Shown piece after piece: positions 24,444 through 32,188 of a stretch of DNA of 64,000 nt. A program made the translations under genes and the position numbers. Positions within the stretch are counted from its first letter, which is position 1; each line of letters begins with the position of its first letter. The DNA is from JACVRW01 sp963813495 (GTDB lineage Bacteria; Actinomycetota; Thermoleophilia; Solirubrobacterales; Thermoleophilaceae): assembly GCA_963813495.1 (NCBI GenBank), contig CAWEZC010000007.1:205922-269921 (forward strand), written 5' to 3'. The notes under the pieces are model-generated. The model was not told where the DNA came from and did not search any database. It saw only the letters and a program-made list of their open reading frames with translations.

Positions 24444-26172
24444 TCGGCAGGCGCCGGTCGCGGCCGAACGCCTTTGTGGAGATCTTGATGCCCGGTGGCG
24501 CCTGACGGCGCTTGTACTCCGAGCGGTCGACCATCCTGATCACCCGCTCGACGTCCTCGGCGGGCAACCCACGGCGCACCAGCTCGATCGCGTCGAGATC
24601 CTCCTCGATGTAGCCCTCGAGAATCCGGTCGAGGACGTCGTAGGGAGGCAGCGAGTCGTCGTCGCGCTGCTCGTGGCGCAGCTCGGCCGAGGGCGGGCGC
24701 TCGAGCACCGTGTCGGGCACGAGCTCACGGCCGTCGATGCGGTTGCGCCAGCGCACCAGCCGGTAGACCCAGCCCTTGTACACGTCCTTCAGCACCGCAA
24801 GGCCGCCCGCCATGTCGCCGTAGAGCGTGGCGTAGCCCACCGACATCTCGGACTTGTTGCCGGTGGTGAGCACGAGCCAGCCGAACTTGTTGGACAGGGC
24901 CATGATCACGTTGCCGCGGATGCGGGCCTGGATGTTCTCCTCGGTGATATCGGGCTCGCGGCCGGCGAAGGCGTCGCCGAGCATTCCGGCGTAGGCGCCC
25001 ATCGCGTCCTCGATCGCGATCTCGCGAAAGTCCACGCCCAGGTGCTCCGCGATCGCTCGGGCGTCGGTGCGGGTGCCCTCGCTGGAGTAGGGCGACGGCA
25101 TCGACACGCACGTGACCCGCTCGGGACCCAGGGCATCGGCGGCCACCAGCGCCACGAGCGCCGAGTCGATCCCGCCCGAGAGCGCCAGCAGCACGCGCTC
25201 GAAGCCGTTCTTGTCCACGTAGTCGCGCAGGCCCGTGCGCAGCGCCGCGTACACCTCGGCCTCGGGGTCCAGGGTGGGCGCGGCCTCACCCGACACCGTG
25301 TCGCCCTCGGAGTCAACGCTGACACTCGCCAGCGTGAACACCGGCGGCTCGGCCACGGCGGTGGCCCGCCGCTGGCGGCGGACGTTCACACGGTGACGGG
25401 TGTCGCGCAGGCGCGCCGCGGCCACCGAACGGGGGTCTATCGTGGCAAAGGAGAGCACCTCCTCGAACTGAGCGGCGCGTGTGAGCACCGTGCCGTCCTG
25501 GTCGATGGCGAGGCTATGCCCGTCGAAGACCAGCTCGTCCTGGCCGCCCACGGTGTTGACGAAGACCACGGCGGCCAGATAGTCGACGGCTCGTTGCACG
25601 AGCATCCGCTCACGGCGCGCCCCGTAGCCGGCCCGGTACGGCGAGGCCGACAGGTTGACGATCACCTGGGCGCCGGCCAGCGCCTCGGTCATGGCCGGCG
25701 GCCCCGGCTCCCAGATGTCCTCGCATATCGACAGTCCGATCGGTATCCCGTTGACCTCCACCAGCGCGGCCTCGGCTCCGGCCTGGAAGTAGCGCTGCTC
25801 GTCGAAGACGCCGTAGTTGGGCAGGTACATCTTGCGGTAGACGGCCACGACCTCGCCGTCGGCGAGCACGGCCGCGGAGTTGTAGACATCCTCGGCGCGC
25901 TCCGGAAAGCCCACGATCGCGACGATGCCCTGAGTCTGGGCCGCCAGCTCCCCGAGGGCCAACTCCGCGGCGTCCAGAAAGCCGGTCTTCAGCAGGAGGT
26001 CCTCCGGCGGATAGCCGGACAGGGTCAGCTCGGGAAAGACGACGAGCGCCGCCCCTTCGTCGCGTGCAGCGCCGGTGTATTCGCTGATCCTGCGGGCGTT
26101 GCCCGCGATGTCCCCTACGACGGGGTTGATCTGGGCGAGCGCCACCCGCAAGAGTTCCTGTTCGCGGGGCAT
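24385..26172 (-). CDS. nadE: glutamine-dependent NAD synthetase
   Basis: NadE makes NAD from nicotinate adenine dinucleotide, ATP and glutamine. The 595-residue protein has an N-terminal nitrilase-type glutaminase domain with catalytic Glu (FPELTLSGYPPEDLL), Lys (VYRKMYLPNYGVFDE) and Cys (GLSICEDIWEPG). The C-terminal synthetase domain has the ATP motif LALSGGIDSALVALVAADAL, and it ends with the TYKRRQAPPGIKIS-like block, here SEYKRRQAPPGIKIS. The ATG at 26172 is preferred to a longer reading because GATAAT (26184 down to 26179) ends 6 nt before it. Confidence 0.96.
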   Translation of the reverse strand: MPREQELLRVALAQINPVVGDIAGNARRISEYTGAARDEGAALVVFPELTLSGYPPEDLLLKTGFLDAAELALGELAAQTQGIVAIVGFPERAEDVYNSAAVLADGEVVAVYRKMYLPNYGVFDEQRYFQAGAEAALVEVNGIPIGLSICEDIWEPGPPAMTEALAGAQVIVNLSASPYRAGYGARRERMLVQRAVDYLAAVVFVNTVGGQDELVFDGHSLAIDQDGTVLTRAAQFEEVLSFATIDPRSVAAARLRDTRHRVNVRRQRRATAVAEPPVFTLASVSVDSEGDTVSGEAAPTLDPEAEVYAALRTGLRDYVDKNGFERVLLALSGGIDSALVALVAADALGPERVTCVSMPSPYSSEGTRTDARAIAEHLGVDFREIAIEDAMGAYAGMLGDAFAGREPDITEENIQARIRGNVIMALSNKFGWLVLTTGNKSEMSVGYATLYGDMAGGLAVLKDVYKGWVYRLVRWRNRIDGRELVPDTVLERPPSAELRHEQRDDDSLPPYDVLDRILEGYIEEDLDAIELVRRGLPAEDVERVIRMVDRSEYKRRQAPPGIKISTKAFGRDRRLPITNRYVSRVDPGVPQSSSA

Positions 26173-26214
26173 GCACCCATTATCGCGACTGAGGCACCCG
26201 GACAAGGAGAGTCA

Positions 26215-26502
26215 GTGCACTACGTTCATACCAACATGCGCGTGCGCGACAGCGACGCGTCGCTGCGCTTCTACGAAGCGCTCGGATACGAGCCCCGCGG
26301 GCGCCTTCAGTTCGACGGCGCCTACAACGTCTACCTGGGCTTGCCCGGCGATGGCGACACACTCGAGTTGACGGTCAACGAGGGACGCGACCAGCCCTAC
26401 GACCTGGGCGGGGGCTACGGTCACATCGCCCTCGCGGTGGACGATCTCGACGCGCTGCTTGCATCGCTGGCCCCGGAAGGCTTACCAGGTCGAGCTGATT
26501 GA
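26215..26502 (+). CDS. truncated glyoxalase I-like protein
   Basis: The first 85 residues match the N-terminal half of glyoxalase I-like proteins: MHYVHTNMRVRDSDASLRFY, LGYEPRGRL, then GDTLELTVNEGRDQPYDLGG and YGHIALAVDDLDALLASL. Complete members have about 125-130 residues and go on with a second metal-binding half that ends near a GYQVELIE-like segment. Here the frame stops after 95 residues, and the sequence moves directly, one frame over, into a different gene. The second metal-ligand region is missing, so the product is probably inactive, or the join is an assembly error or an old deletion. The GTG start has the ribosome-binding site AAGGAGAG. It is divergent from nadE. Confidence 0.7.
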   Translation: MHYVHTNMRVRDSDASLRFYEALGYEPRGRLQFDGAYNVYLGLPGDGDTLELTVNEGRDQPYDLGGGYGHIALAVDDLDALLASLAPEGLPGRAD

Positions 26503-26752
26503 GATCTGGGACCGCGAGGCGGATGCTGCGCTCGGGGCCATGGACGCGGGCGCGGTCACGCACCTGTGGAAGGTGTCGGGGCAGCGCGTGGTGCTGGGCA
26601 TCCTGGACATGCCCGATGCCGAGACCGTCGACCGCGCCCTGGCCGGCCTGCCGATCGTCCAGGAGATGGGAGGCTCTGTGAAGACCGAGGTGCTGCCGAT
26701 CTACGACTACCGCACCTACGCGGGAGATCTCAAGCAGGCGGTGCAGGGGTAG
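26459..26752 (+). CDS. muconolactone isomerase-like protein, start lost or fused
   Basis: From about residue 8 the 97-residue frame resembles small muconolactone delta-isomerase family proteins: YQVELIEIWDREADAALGAM, HLWKVSGQRVVLGILDMPDA, then a C-terminal LPIVQEMGG and VLPIYDYRTY. Family members act as isomerases in aromatic degradation or have no known role. No good start codon precedes the YQVELIE strand; the only one in frame is a TTG at 26459 inside the truncated glyoxalase frame, without a ribosome-binding site. The normal start seems to have been lost at the junction with the glyoxalase fragment. Confidence 0.65.
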   Translation: MHRWPRKAYQVELIEIWDREADAALGAMDAGAVTHLWKVSGQRVVLGILDMPDAETVDRALAGLPIVQEMGGSVKTEVLPIYDYRTYAGDLKQAVQG

Positions 26753-26779
26753 GCCCATGGCATCGCCGGGCCGCGGGAT

Positions 26780-28501
26780 TCAGCAGCCCAGCGGCAAATC
26801 GAGGTAGCGCTCGCTGCGCCCGCGGTGCTCGAAATGCCACCACTCGCGCCAGTAGCCGGCGTAGCCGAAGCGCTCCATGGCCCGCTTGAGCGTGAGCCGG
26901 TTGCGCAGTGCGCGCCCCGAGGCATTGAGGGTGTGGGCGCGTGGGCCCAGGTCGTCGAAGCCGCTGCCCATCGGCAGGCGGCGGCCGTCGGAGGCGTGTG
27001 CCAGCGTCAGGTCCACCGCCGTGCCGGTGTTGTGGCGGCTGCGGCGTGCGATGTAGGTGCCCACGAGGTCGCCCCGGCCGCTGCGCTGCGCCCAGGTCAC
27101 CAGCGCGCGGGAGGCCCGTGCGGGCCGGTAGGCGTCGAGCACGAGCAGGCCCAGGCCGCGGCGGCGCAGGAAACGTTGCACCCGGCCGAGGTCCCGTGCG
27201 GCCGGGTCACGCAGCAGCGCCCAGTCGCGGCAGTAGCCCGGCAGGGGAGCACCGGTGAGGTTGCCGGCGGTCCGGTAGGCCAGCTCGAGGCCGATTCCCG
27301 GCCCGTAGCGATGCACGTCGACCAGGCCGGCGCGGCGGTGGGCGGGGCTGCCCGCTTCGGGAACCGGCACCCCCGCAGCCTCTGTTCGGCTGCGAGCGAA
27401 GATCCGCTGCGCCACTCCCCGGAGAGTCGCGGTCCCGTAGCCGTGGGACGGGTTGCCGTCGGTGAGGACCGCCATCGACACTCGCACCGGGCCCCGCTCG
27501 AAGAGCGCGGCCTCGTGCACCAGCGCTCCCCGTGACGTGTTGCGCCAGCCGCCCTTGAAGAAGGTGCCGAAGCCGGAGGCCAGCGAGTAGCGCGAGAAGC
27601 CCCAGCGCTGGTAGCCGACGATCGACGACAGCAGCGAGCGGGCGTACGCGCGTGACCGGGGCGGCACGAGCCGGTCGACCACCCTGAAGAAGCGAGCCTG
27701 GTCCTCCGCGCTGAAGGTCGCGCCCGACCAGTAGCCGCCGATCGCGAAGCTTCGCATTCGCGCCCGCCGGGCGAGGTCCACGACGGCCGCGGCTCCCACC
27801 CGGCTGAAGACCGCGGTCGCCCGGCCGTTGTCGGAGGTCGTGATCATCGGGCCGAGCAGCGCACGTTCGCCCGCGCTGGGCATGCGCCGGCCGATTCTGC
27901 GTAGGTACGCCACCAGCAGCATGGCCTTGATCACGCTCGCCGAGACGTAGATCCGCCGAGGCGCGAAGCCGTGCAGGCGTCCGTGCGAATCGAGCAGGGC
28001 CCAGGACTCGATGCCCACCCGGCCGGCCAGGAAGCGGCGCGCCGCCGCGATCCGCGCGGGGGGCGGAAACAGTGCCGGCCGGGCCTTCACGCTCATGCGG
28101 CAACCCCGGCCGGGACGCACGGTCGAACGGACCCCGGTACGGCCTCCGGCCAGGATCTCGACGCGCCTGGAGCAGCGCTCGGCCGGCGGGTCGAGCAGGC
28201 CGCAATTGCCGTCACAGGGGCGCTCGAAGCTCGTGACCCGGTAGCGGCCCGCCGCCAGCGCGCGGCGCACCCGGAAGCGGGCCCCCGGACCCGATCTCCG
28301 CTCGAGCACGAGCACGCCCCTCCGGTCGTGGACGCGCAGGTAGGAGATCGAGCCCTCGATGTAGACGCCGCGGGACGCGTCGAGGATGCGCGTGTAGTCG
28401 AGGGTCCCGCGGGCCTGGCCCGCCGCGGCGGGCGTCGCCGCCCACGACAGCAGCAGCAGCAGCAGCAGAGCGGTCCCGGCCATTCCCGAGCGCAGTCGCA
28501 C
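26780..28501 (-). CDS. exported fusion: beta-lactamase-like domain plus VanX-type D-Ala-D-Ala dipeptidase
   Basis: The 573-residue protein has a signal peptide (residues 7-27, GMAGTALLLLLLLSWAATPA) and a small beta domain with paired Cys (96, 100, 110, 134). A serine beta-lactamase/DD-carboxypeptidase-like domain (about 150-375) follows, with S189-V-I-K192, S223-D-N225 and KGG at 316-318 in place of KTG. The C-terminal zinc dipeptidase domain of the VanX/DdpX family (about 395-573) has D456-A-Y-R459, SRHN with H490, D497, and EWWH with E553 and H556; the spacing H-x6-D and E-x2-H is as in VanX. VanX cleaves free D-Ala-D-Ala; the other domain suggests action on peptidoglycan stems. The GTG at 28501 follows TAGCCT (28514 down to 28509) by 7 nt. 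A longer upstream reading is antisense to the kinase gene. Confidence 0.88.
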   Translation of the reverse strand: MRLRSGMAGTALLLLLLLSWAATPAAAGQARGTLDYTRILDASRGVYIEGSISYLRVHDRRGVLVLERRSGPGARFRVRRALAAGRYRVTSFERPCDGNCGLLDPPAERCSRRVEILAGGRTGVRSTVRPGRGCRMSVKARPALFPPPARIAAARRFLAGRVGIESWALLDSHGRLHGFAPRRIYVSASVIKAMLLVAYLRRIGRRMPSAGERALLGPMITTSDNGRATAVFSRVGAAAVVDLARRARMRSFAIGGYWSGATFSAEDQARFFRVVDRLVPPRSRAYARSLLSSIVGYQRWGFSRYSLASGFGTFFKGGWRNTSRGALVHEAALFERGPVRVSMAVLTDGNPSHGYGTATLRGVAQRIFARSRTEAAGVPVPEAGSPAHRRAGLVDVHRYGPGIGLELAYRTAGNLTGAPLPGYCRDWALLRDPAARDLGRVQRFLRRRGLGLLVLDAYRPARASRALVTWAQRSGRGDLVGTYIARRSRHNTGTAVDLTLAHASDGRRLPMGSGFDDLGPRAHTLNASGRALRNRLTLKRAMERFGYAGYWREWWHFEHRGRSERYLDLPLGC

Positions 28502-28591
28502 ACCGCGCAGGCTACGGACGCCGCAGGGCGCGCGCGGCGGGGTACGGTTGTCCGTATCGACGCCGCGCCAGGCGCGTCGTAGCCTCTGCTC

Positions 28592-30094
28592 ATCAAGCGC
28601 CTGCTCCGAGACCTGCTCGACCCGGTCACCTACCGGCGGATCGCCTACCTGCTGCTGGCGCTGCCGCTCGGCCTCGTGGAGTTCAGCTTCCTGGTCACCG
28701 CCACGTCGATCGGGTTCGGAACGGCGATCACGCTGGTCGGCATCCCGATCCTGATCGGGACCGTCTACGCGTGGCGCTGGCTGGCCCAGCTCGAGCGGCG
28801 CCTGATCGGCGCGCTCACCGGGGTGCAGATCGCCAGCCCGTACCGCCCGACGCCGCCCGGGAACTGGTGGCGCAGGCTGCAGGCGCGCCTCGCCGATCCC
28901 GCCACCTGGAAGGACCTGCTCTTCCTGATGCTCCAGCTGGGCCTCGGGATCGTCTCCTTCACGATCGCCGGCGTGGTCTTGGGCGCCGCGTTCGCGACGC
29001 TGTTCGCGCCCGCGTTCTACTGGGCCGTGCCCGACGGCCTCCAGCTCGGGATCATGACGGTGGACACGCTGGCCGAGTCCCTCGCGCTGGTCCCTCTCGG
29101 CGCGCTGCTCACGCTGGTGGGCATACCGGCTCTCGGTGCGCTCGGGCGCCTGTACGGCCTGCTGGCCGCGCTCATGCTGGGTACGAGCACCGATCCCGAG
29201 CTCACGGCACAGGTCCACGACCTCCAGGACGCACGCTCGCGCATCATCGCCGCGGCCGATGCCGAGCGGCGCCGCATCGAGCGGGATCTCCATGACGGTG
29301 CCCAGCAGCGGCTCGTGGCGCTCGCCCTCACACTGCGCATGGCCGAGACGCGGGCCCAGAGTGGCGATCCCGAGGCCGTCACGCTGATCAAGAGTGCGGG
29401 GGCGGAAGCCGGTCAGGCCCTGTCCGAGCTGCGCGACCTCGCTCGCGGGATCCATCCAGCGATCCTCACCAACCGCGGCCTCTCCGCCGCTCTCGACGAC
29501 CTGGCAAATCGCGCCTCGGTGCCCGTGGAGGTGATCGCGGCGCCGCCGCGGCGCCTGCCGGACCAGGTGGAGGCCGCAGCCTACTTCGTGGTCTCGGAAT
29601 GCCTGGCCAACGTCGACAAGCACGCCGAGGCGGGCGCGGCAACGGTGGCCGTGCGCGAGCAGGACGGCCTGCTGACGGTGACCGTCAGCGACGACGGCGC
29701 CGGCGGCGCGGGGCTCGACGGGTCCGGGCTGCAGGGCCTGCGCGACCGCGTGGGGGCGCTCGACGGAACGCTCTCGGTGGTGAGTCCGGTGGGGGGCAGG
29801 CACCACGGTGAGCGCGGCGATGCCGCTCGCCGTGCCCGAGGGCGAGTCGGTCACCCTGGCGGCGACGAGACCGGTCGTGCTGCCCGATGCCACTGCGGAG
29901 GCCGTTCAGGAGCGCCGTCTCCGCGGATTGCGAGTGCGCCTGTCGGTGCTGGCCGGCATCGGCCTGACCGTGATCCTGGTCTGGGCGCTCACGGGCGCGC
30001 CGGCCAACCTGTGGCCGGTCTGGCCGCTGCTGGGCCTGGCGCTGATCGGCGGCCTCGACGCCTGGCGGGTGCGGGCCGGACGCGCCGTACGTGA
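28592..30094 (+). CDS. NarL-type sensor histidine kinase (frame breaks near its end)
   Basis: The protein has an N-terminal membrane sensor domain of about 165 residues with four hydrophobic segments. A HisKA_3 dimerisation domain follows with the phospho-acceptor His in IERDLHDGAQQRLVALALTL, then an HATPase domain with SECLANVDKHAEA (N box), DDGAGGAGLDGSGLQGLRDR (G boxes) and a final SPVGG. Right after that the frame needs a +1 correction near 29798, where one extra A seems present, to continue into the 2TM segment at 29808-30359. As read, it ends at 30094 with an unrelated Arg-rich tail. No ATG, GTG or TTG precedes the conserved N-terminus; ATC at 28592 lies 6 nt after TAGCCT (28580-28585), and the next usual start is GTG 28676. 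No response regulator gene is adjacent. Confidence 0.82.
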   Translation: MKRLLRDLLDPVTYRRIAYLLLALPLGLVEFSFLVTATSIGFGTAITLVGIPILIGTVYAWRWLAQLERRLIGALTGVQIASPYRPTPPGNWWRRLQARLADPATWKDLLFLMLQLGLGIVSFTIAGVVLGAAFATLFAPAFYWAVPDGLQLGIMTVDTLAESLALVPLGALLTLVGIPALGALGRLYGLLAALMLGTSTDPELTAQVHDLQDARSRIIAAADAERRRIERDLHDGAQQRLVALALTLRMAETRAQSGDPEAVTLIKSAGAEAGQALSELRDLARGIHPAILTNRGLSAALDDLANRASVPVEVIAAPPRRLPDQVEAAAYFVVSECLANVDKHAEAGAATVAVREQDGLLTVTVSDDGAGGAGLDGSGLQGLRDRVGALDGTLSVVSPVGGRHHGERGDAARRARGRVGHPGGDETGRAARCHCGGRSGAPSPRIASAPVGAGRHRPDRDPGLGAHGRAGQPVAGLAAAGPGADRRPRRLAGAGRTRRT

Positions 30095-30359
30095 GTCGGA
30101 CCTCGTGCCCGGCGGCGAACGCACGGCGGCCATCCGGTCCGCGCGACGCCGGCGCTCGCTGCGGCTCGACGCCGGCCTGCTGGCGATCATCGACCTCTTC
30201 CTGGTGGGCCTCTGGATCGCCACCGGCGGCGGCTACTTCTGGCCGGTCTGGCCGATCCTCGGAACCGCACTGGCGATCGGGCTCAAGGCGCTGCGCTGGC
30301 CGACGCTGGCCCGCGAGCGGCTGCTGGATGGGGCCTCGAACGACCTGGCCCCGCGCTGA
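29808..30359 (+). CDS. 2TM-domain segment, probably the C-terminus of the kinase
   Basis: This frame encodes 183 residues with two similar units, each made of a pair of membrane helices. The first ends in the NLWPVWPLLGLALIGGLDAW motif and the second in the GYFWPVWPILGTALAIGLKA motif. This repeated WPVWP pattern is typical of the 2TM domain found attached to bacterial histidine kinases or standing alone. With one base removed near 29798 it would be fused in frame to the kinase (about 590 residues in total). If the frameshift is real, a GTG at 29808 could start it as a separate small membrane protein coupled to the kinase. Confidence 0.75.
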   Translation: MSAAMPLAVPEGESVTLAATRPVVLPDATAEAVQERRLRGLRVRLSVLAGIGLTVILVWALTGAPANLWPVWPLLGLALIGGLDAWRVRAGRAVRESDLVPGGERTAAIRSARRRRSLRLDAGLLAIIDLFLVGLWIATGGGYFWPVWPILGTALAIGLKALRWPTLARERLLDGASNDLAPR

Positions 30360-30368
30360 GCCGCGCCC

Positions 30369-30737
30369 TCAGTGGCCCCAGCCCTCGGCCACCTCGTGGC
30401 GCACCGTCTCCTCGCCGTCCTCGCCGGTGCGAATCCGGATCGCCCGTTCGATCTCGTAGACGAACACTCGCCCGTCGCCGATCTCGCCCGTGCGCGCGCC
30501 GCCGACGATCGCCTCGATCGCCGCCTCGGCCAGGCCGTCGGGCACCACCGACTCCACCTTGATCTTCGGCAGCAGCGAGATGTTCGCCCGCGTGCCGCGG
30601 TAGGACTCCGTATAGCCCTTCTGGCGCCCGCAGCCGACCACATCGGTGACGGTCAGGCCGGACACGCCCAGCGCGTCGAGCGCGTCCTGAACCTCCTGCA
30701 GCCGCTCCGGCCGGATGATGGCCTCGATCTTCTTCAT
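30369..30737 (-). CDS. glnB: PII nitrogen regulatory protein lacking Tyr51
   Basis: PII proteins sense ATP/ADP and 2-oxoglutarate and control ammonium transport and nitrogen metabolism, here most likely by plugging the AmtB channel encoded next to it. The 122-residue protein aligns without gaps to GlnB/GlnK: MKKIEAIIRPERLQEVQDAL, VTDVVGCGRQKGYTESYRG, LLPKIKVESVVPD and GEIGDGRVFVYEI. The T-loop residue that is uridylylated or adenylylated in many bacteria, Tyr51, is Ala here (RGTRANIS), so covalent control of the usual kind is not expected. It follows amtB by 2 nt and converges on the kinase gene. Confidence 0.93.
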   Translation of the reverse strand: MKKIEAIIRPERLQEVQDALDALGVSGLTVTDVVGCGRQKGYTESYRGTRANISLLPKIKVESVVPDGLAEAAIEAIVGGARTGEIGDGRVFVYEIERAIRIRTGEDGEETVRHEVAEGWGH

Positions 30738-30739
30738 GT

Positions 30740-32110
30740 CTAACCCTCCTGCGTACGCGCGGACATCGCGGATGCGAGCGCGCCTGCCCGCGCGCCCGGA
30801 GTGTTGGGTGGGTGGTACTCGGACCCTGGCACCGGCATGAACTGCTCGGGATAGCCCCACATGCCGTGCTCGACGATGTCGAGGCCCCGGCGCTCCTGCT
30901 CGGTGCTCACGCGCAGGCCGTAAGTGGCCCTGATCGCGTAGAAGACGAGGTAGGAGACCACGAACACCGAGGTGAAGGCCGCCGCCACGCCCAGCGCCTG
31001 CACTCCGAGCTGCTCGAAGGAGCCGGTGTAGAAGAGGCCGCCCTCTCCGATCGCGTTGTACTCCGCCAGCCGCGGGGCCGTGAACAGCCCGCAGGCCAAC
31101 GTGCCCCACACCCCAGCCACGCCGTGGGCGGAGAGTGCCCCGATCGGGTCGTCGAGCACCTTGTCGATCGCGATGATGCAGGCCACAACGAGCACACCGG
31201 CCACCAGACCGATCGGCAGCGCGGCCCAGTACTCCACGTAGCCCGAGGGCGCCGTGATGCCGACCAGGCCCGCGATCACGCCGTTGCCGGTCATGCCGAT
31301 GTCGAACGTCTTGGTTATCAGGTAGCTGGTGGCCATCGCCCCGAGCACCCCGCCCGCCGCGCCGATCACAGTGACGATCGCCACCTCGGCGAAGCGCCCG
31401 TCCGCCACCCCGAGCGTGGAACCGGCGTTGAAGCCGAACCAGCCCACGAACAGGATGAGGACACCCAGGCCCACGAGCGGCATCGAGTGGCCCGGGATCA
31501 CGTTGGGCTCACCGTCGCGCCCGAACTTGCCCTGGCGCGGGCCGAGCAGGAGCAGCGCGGCCAGTGCACCGGTGGCGCCGATCAGATGGATCACCGTGGA
31601 GCCGGCGAAGTCCTGCATGCCGAAGTTGGCCTGCAGCCAGCCGCCGCCGAAGATCCAGTGGCTGATGATCGGGTAGATGAGCGAGCTGAAGATGACCGCG
31701 TAGATCAGGTAGGCCCCGAACTTGATCCGCTCGAGCGTCGTGCCCCACACGATGGCCAGCGAGACCGCGCAGAAGGCGAACTGGAAGAAGAACTTGGCCG
31801 GCACCGCGGCAGCGGAGAACTCCATGGCCGGGAAGGCGGCCTGGGCCTGGGTATCGAGGAAGAAGCCTTCGGTACCGGCGAACCAACCCGTGCCCCCAAA
31901 GGCCAGTGCGAAGCCGACCGCCCAGTAGCAGAGGGCGGCGATGGACAGGTTGGCGATCACCTTGGCCACCACCGTGCCGGCGTTCTTCATGCGCGAGAAG
32001 CCGACCTCGAGCAGCAGGAAGCCCGCCTGCATGAAGAACACGAGGATCCCGGCCACCAGCACCCAGACCGTGTCGATGCGGCTGAGCGCGTCGTTCAGTG
32101 TTGGTTCCAT
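30740..32110 (-). CDS. amtB: ammonium transporter
   Basis: AmtB moves ammonium across the membrane. The 456-residue protein has about eleven membrane segments, with the conserved stretches FFMQAGFLLLEVGFSR near residue 24, DFAGSTVIHLIGATGAL near 163 with the pore His, and GHSMPLVGLGVLILFVGWFG near 206. The second pore His lies in SAHGVAGVWGTLACGLF near residue 326. The C-terminal cytoplasmic tail with GLDIVEHGMWGYPEQF is the usual PII-interaction region. The ATG at 32110 is the family start. It is cotranscribed with glnB. Confidence 0.96.
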   Translation of the reverse strand: MEPTLNDALSRIDTVWVLVAGILVFFMQAGFLLLEVGFSRMKNAGTVVAKVIANLSIAALCYWAVGFALAFGGTGWFAGTEGFFLDTQAQAAFPAMEFSAAAVPAKFFFQFAFCAVSLAIVWGTTLERIKFGAYLIYAVIFSSLIYPIISHWIFGGGWLQANFGMQDFAGSTVIHLIGATGALAALLLLGPRQGKFGRDGEPNVIPGHSMPLVGLGVLILFVGWFGFNAGSTLGVADGRFAEVAIVTVIGAAGGVLGAMATSYLITKTFDIGMTGNGVIAGLVGITAPSGYVEYWAALPIGLVAGVLVVACIIAIDKVLDDPIGALSAHGVAGVWGTLACGLFTAPRLAEYNAIGEGGLFYTGSFEQLGVQALGVAAAFTSVFVVSYLVFYAIRATYGLRVSTEQERRGLDIVEHGMWGYPEQFMPVPGSEYHPPNTPGARAGALASAMSARTQEG

Positions 32111-32154
32111 GTCCGGATCGTCGAATCCGGCCGGCCCGGCGTCTTTCGCCCGCC

Positions 32155-32185
32155 GTACAGGATTTGCGCCGGGGGCTTGTACAGG
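32155..32185. promoter_or_regulatory. direct repeat upstream of amtB-glnB
   Basis: GTACAGG occurs at 32155-32161 and again at 32179-32185, a period of 24 nt, 45-75 nt upstream of the amtB start (CCTGTAC on the coding strand). Nothing else in the 78-nt gap stands out. It could be an operator for a nitrogen regulator, but it does not match a site consensus I can name. Confidence 0.3.
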
Positions 32186-32188
32186 CGG

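Noticed and set aside
28504..29893. Upstream extension of the VanX fusion frame, giving a 1037-codon reading
   Set aside because: This part is antisense to the histidine kinase and lacks domain similarity. The signal peptide and the TAGCCT hexamer place the start at 28501.
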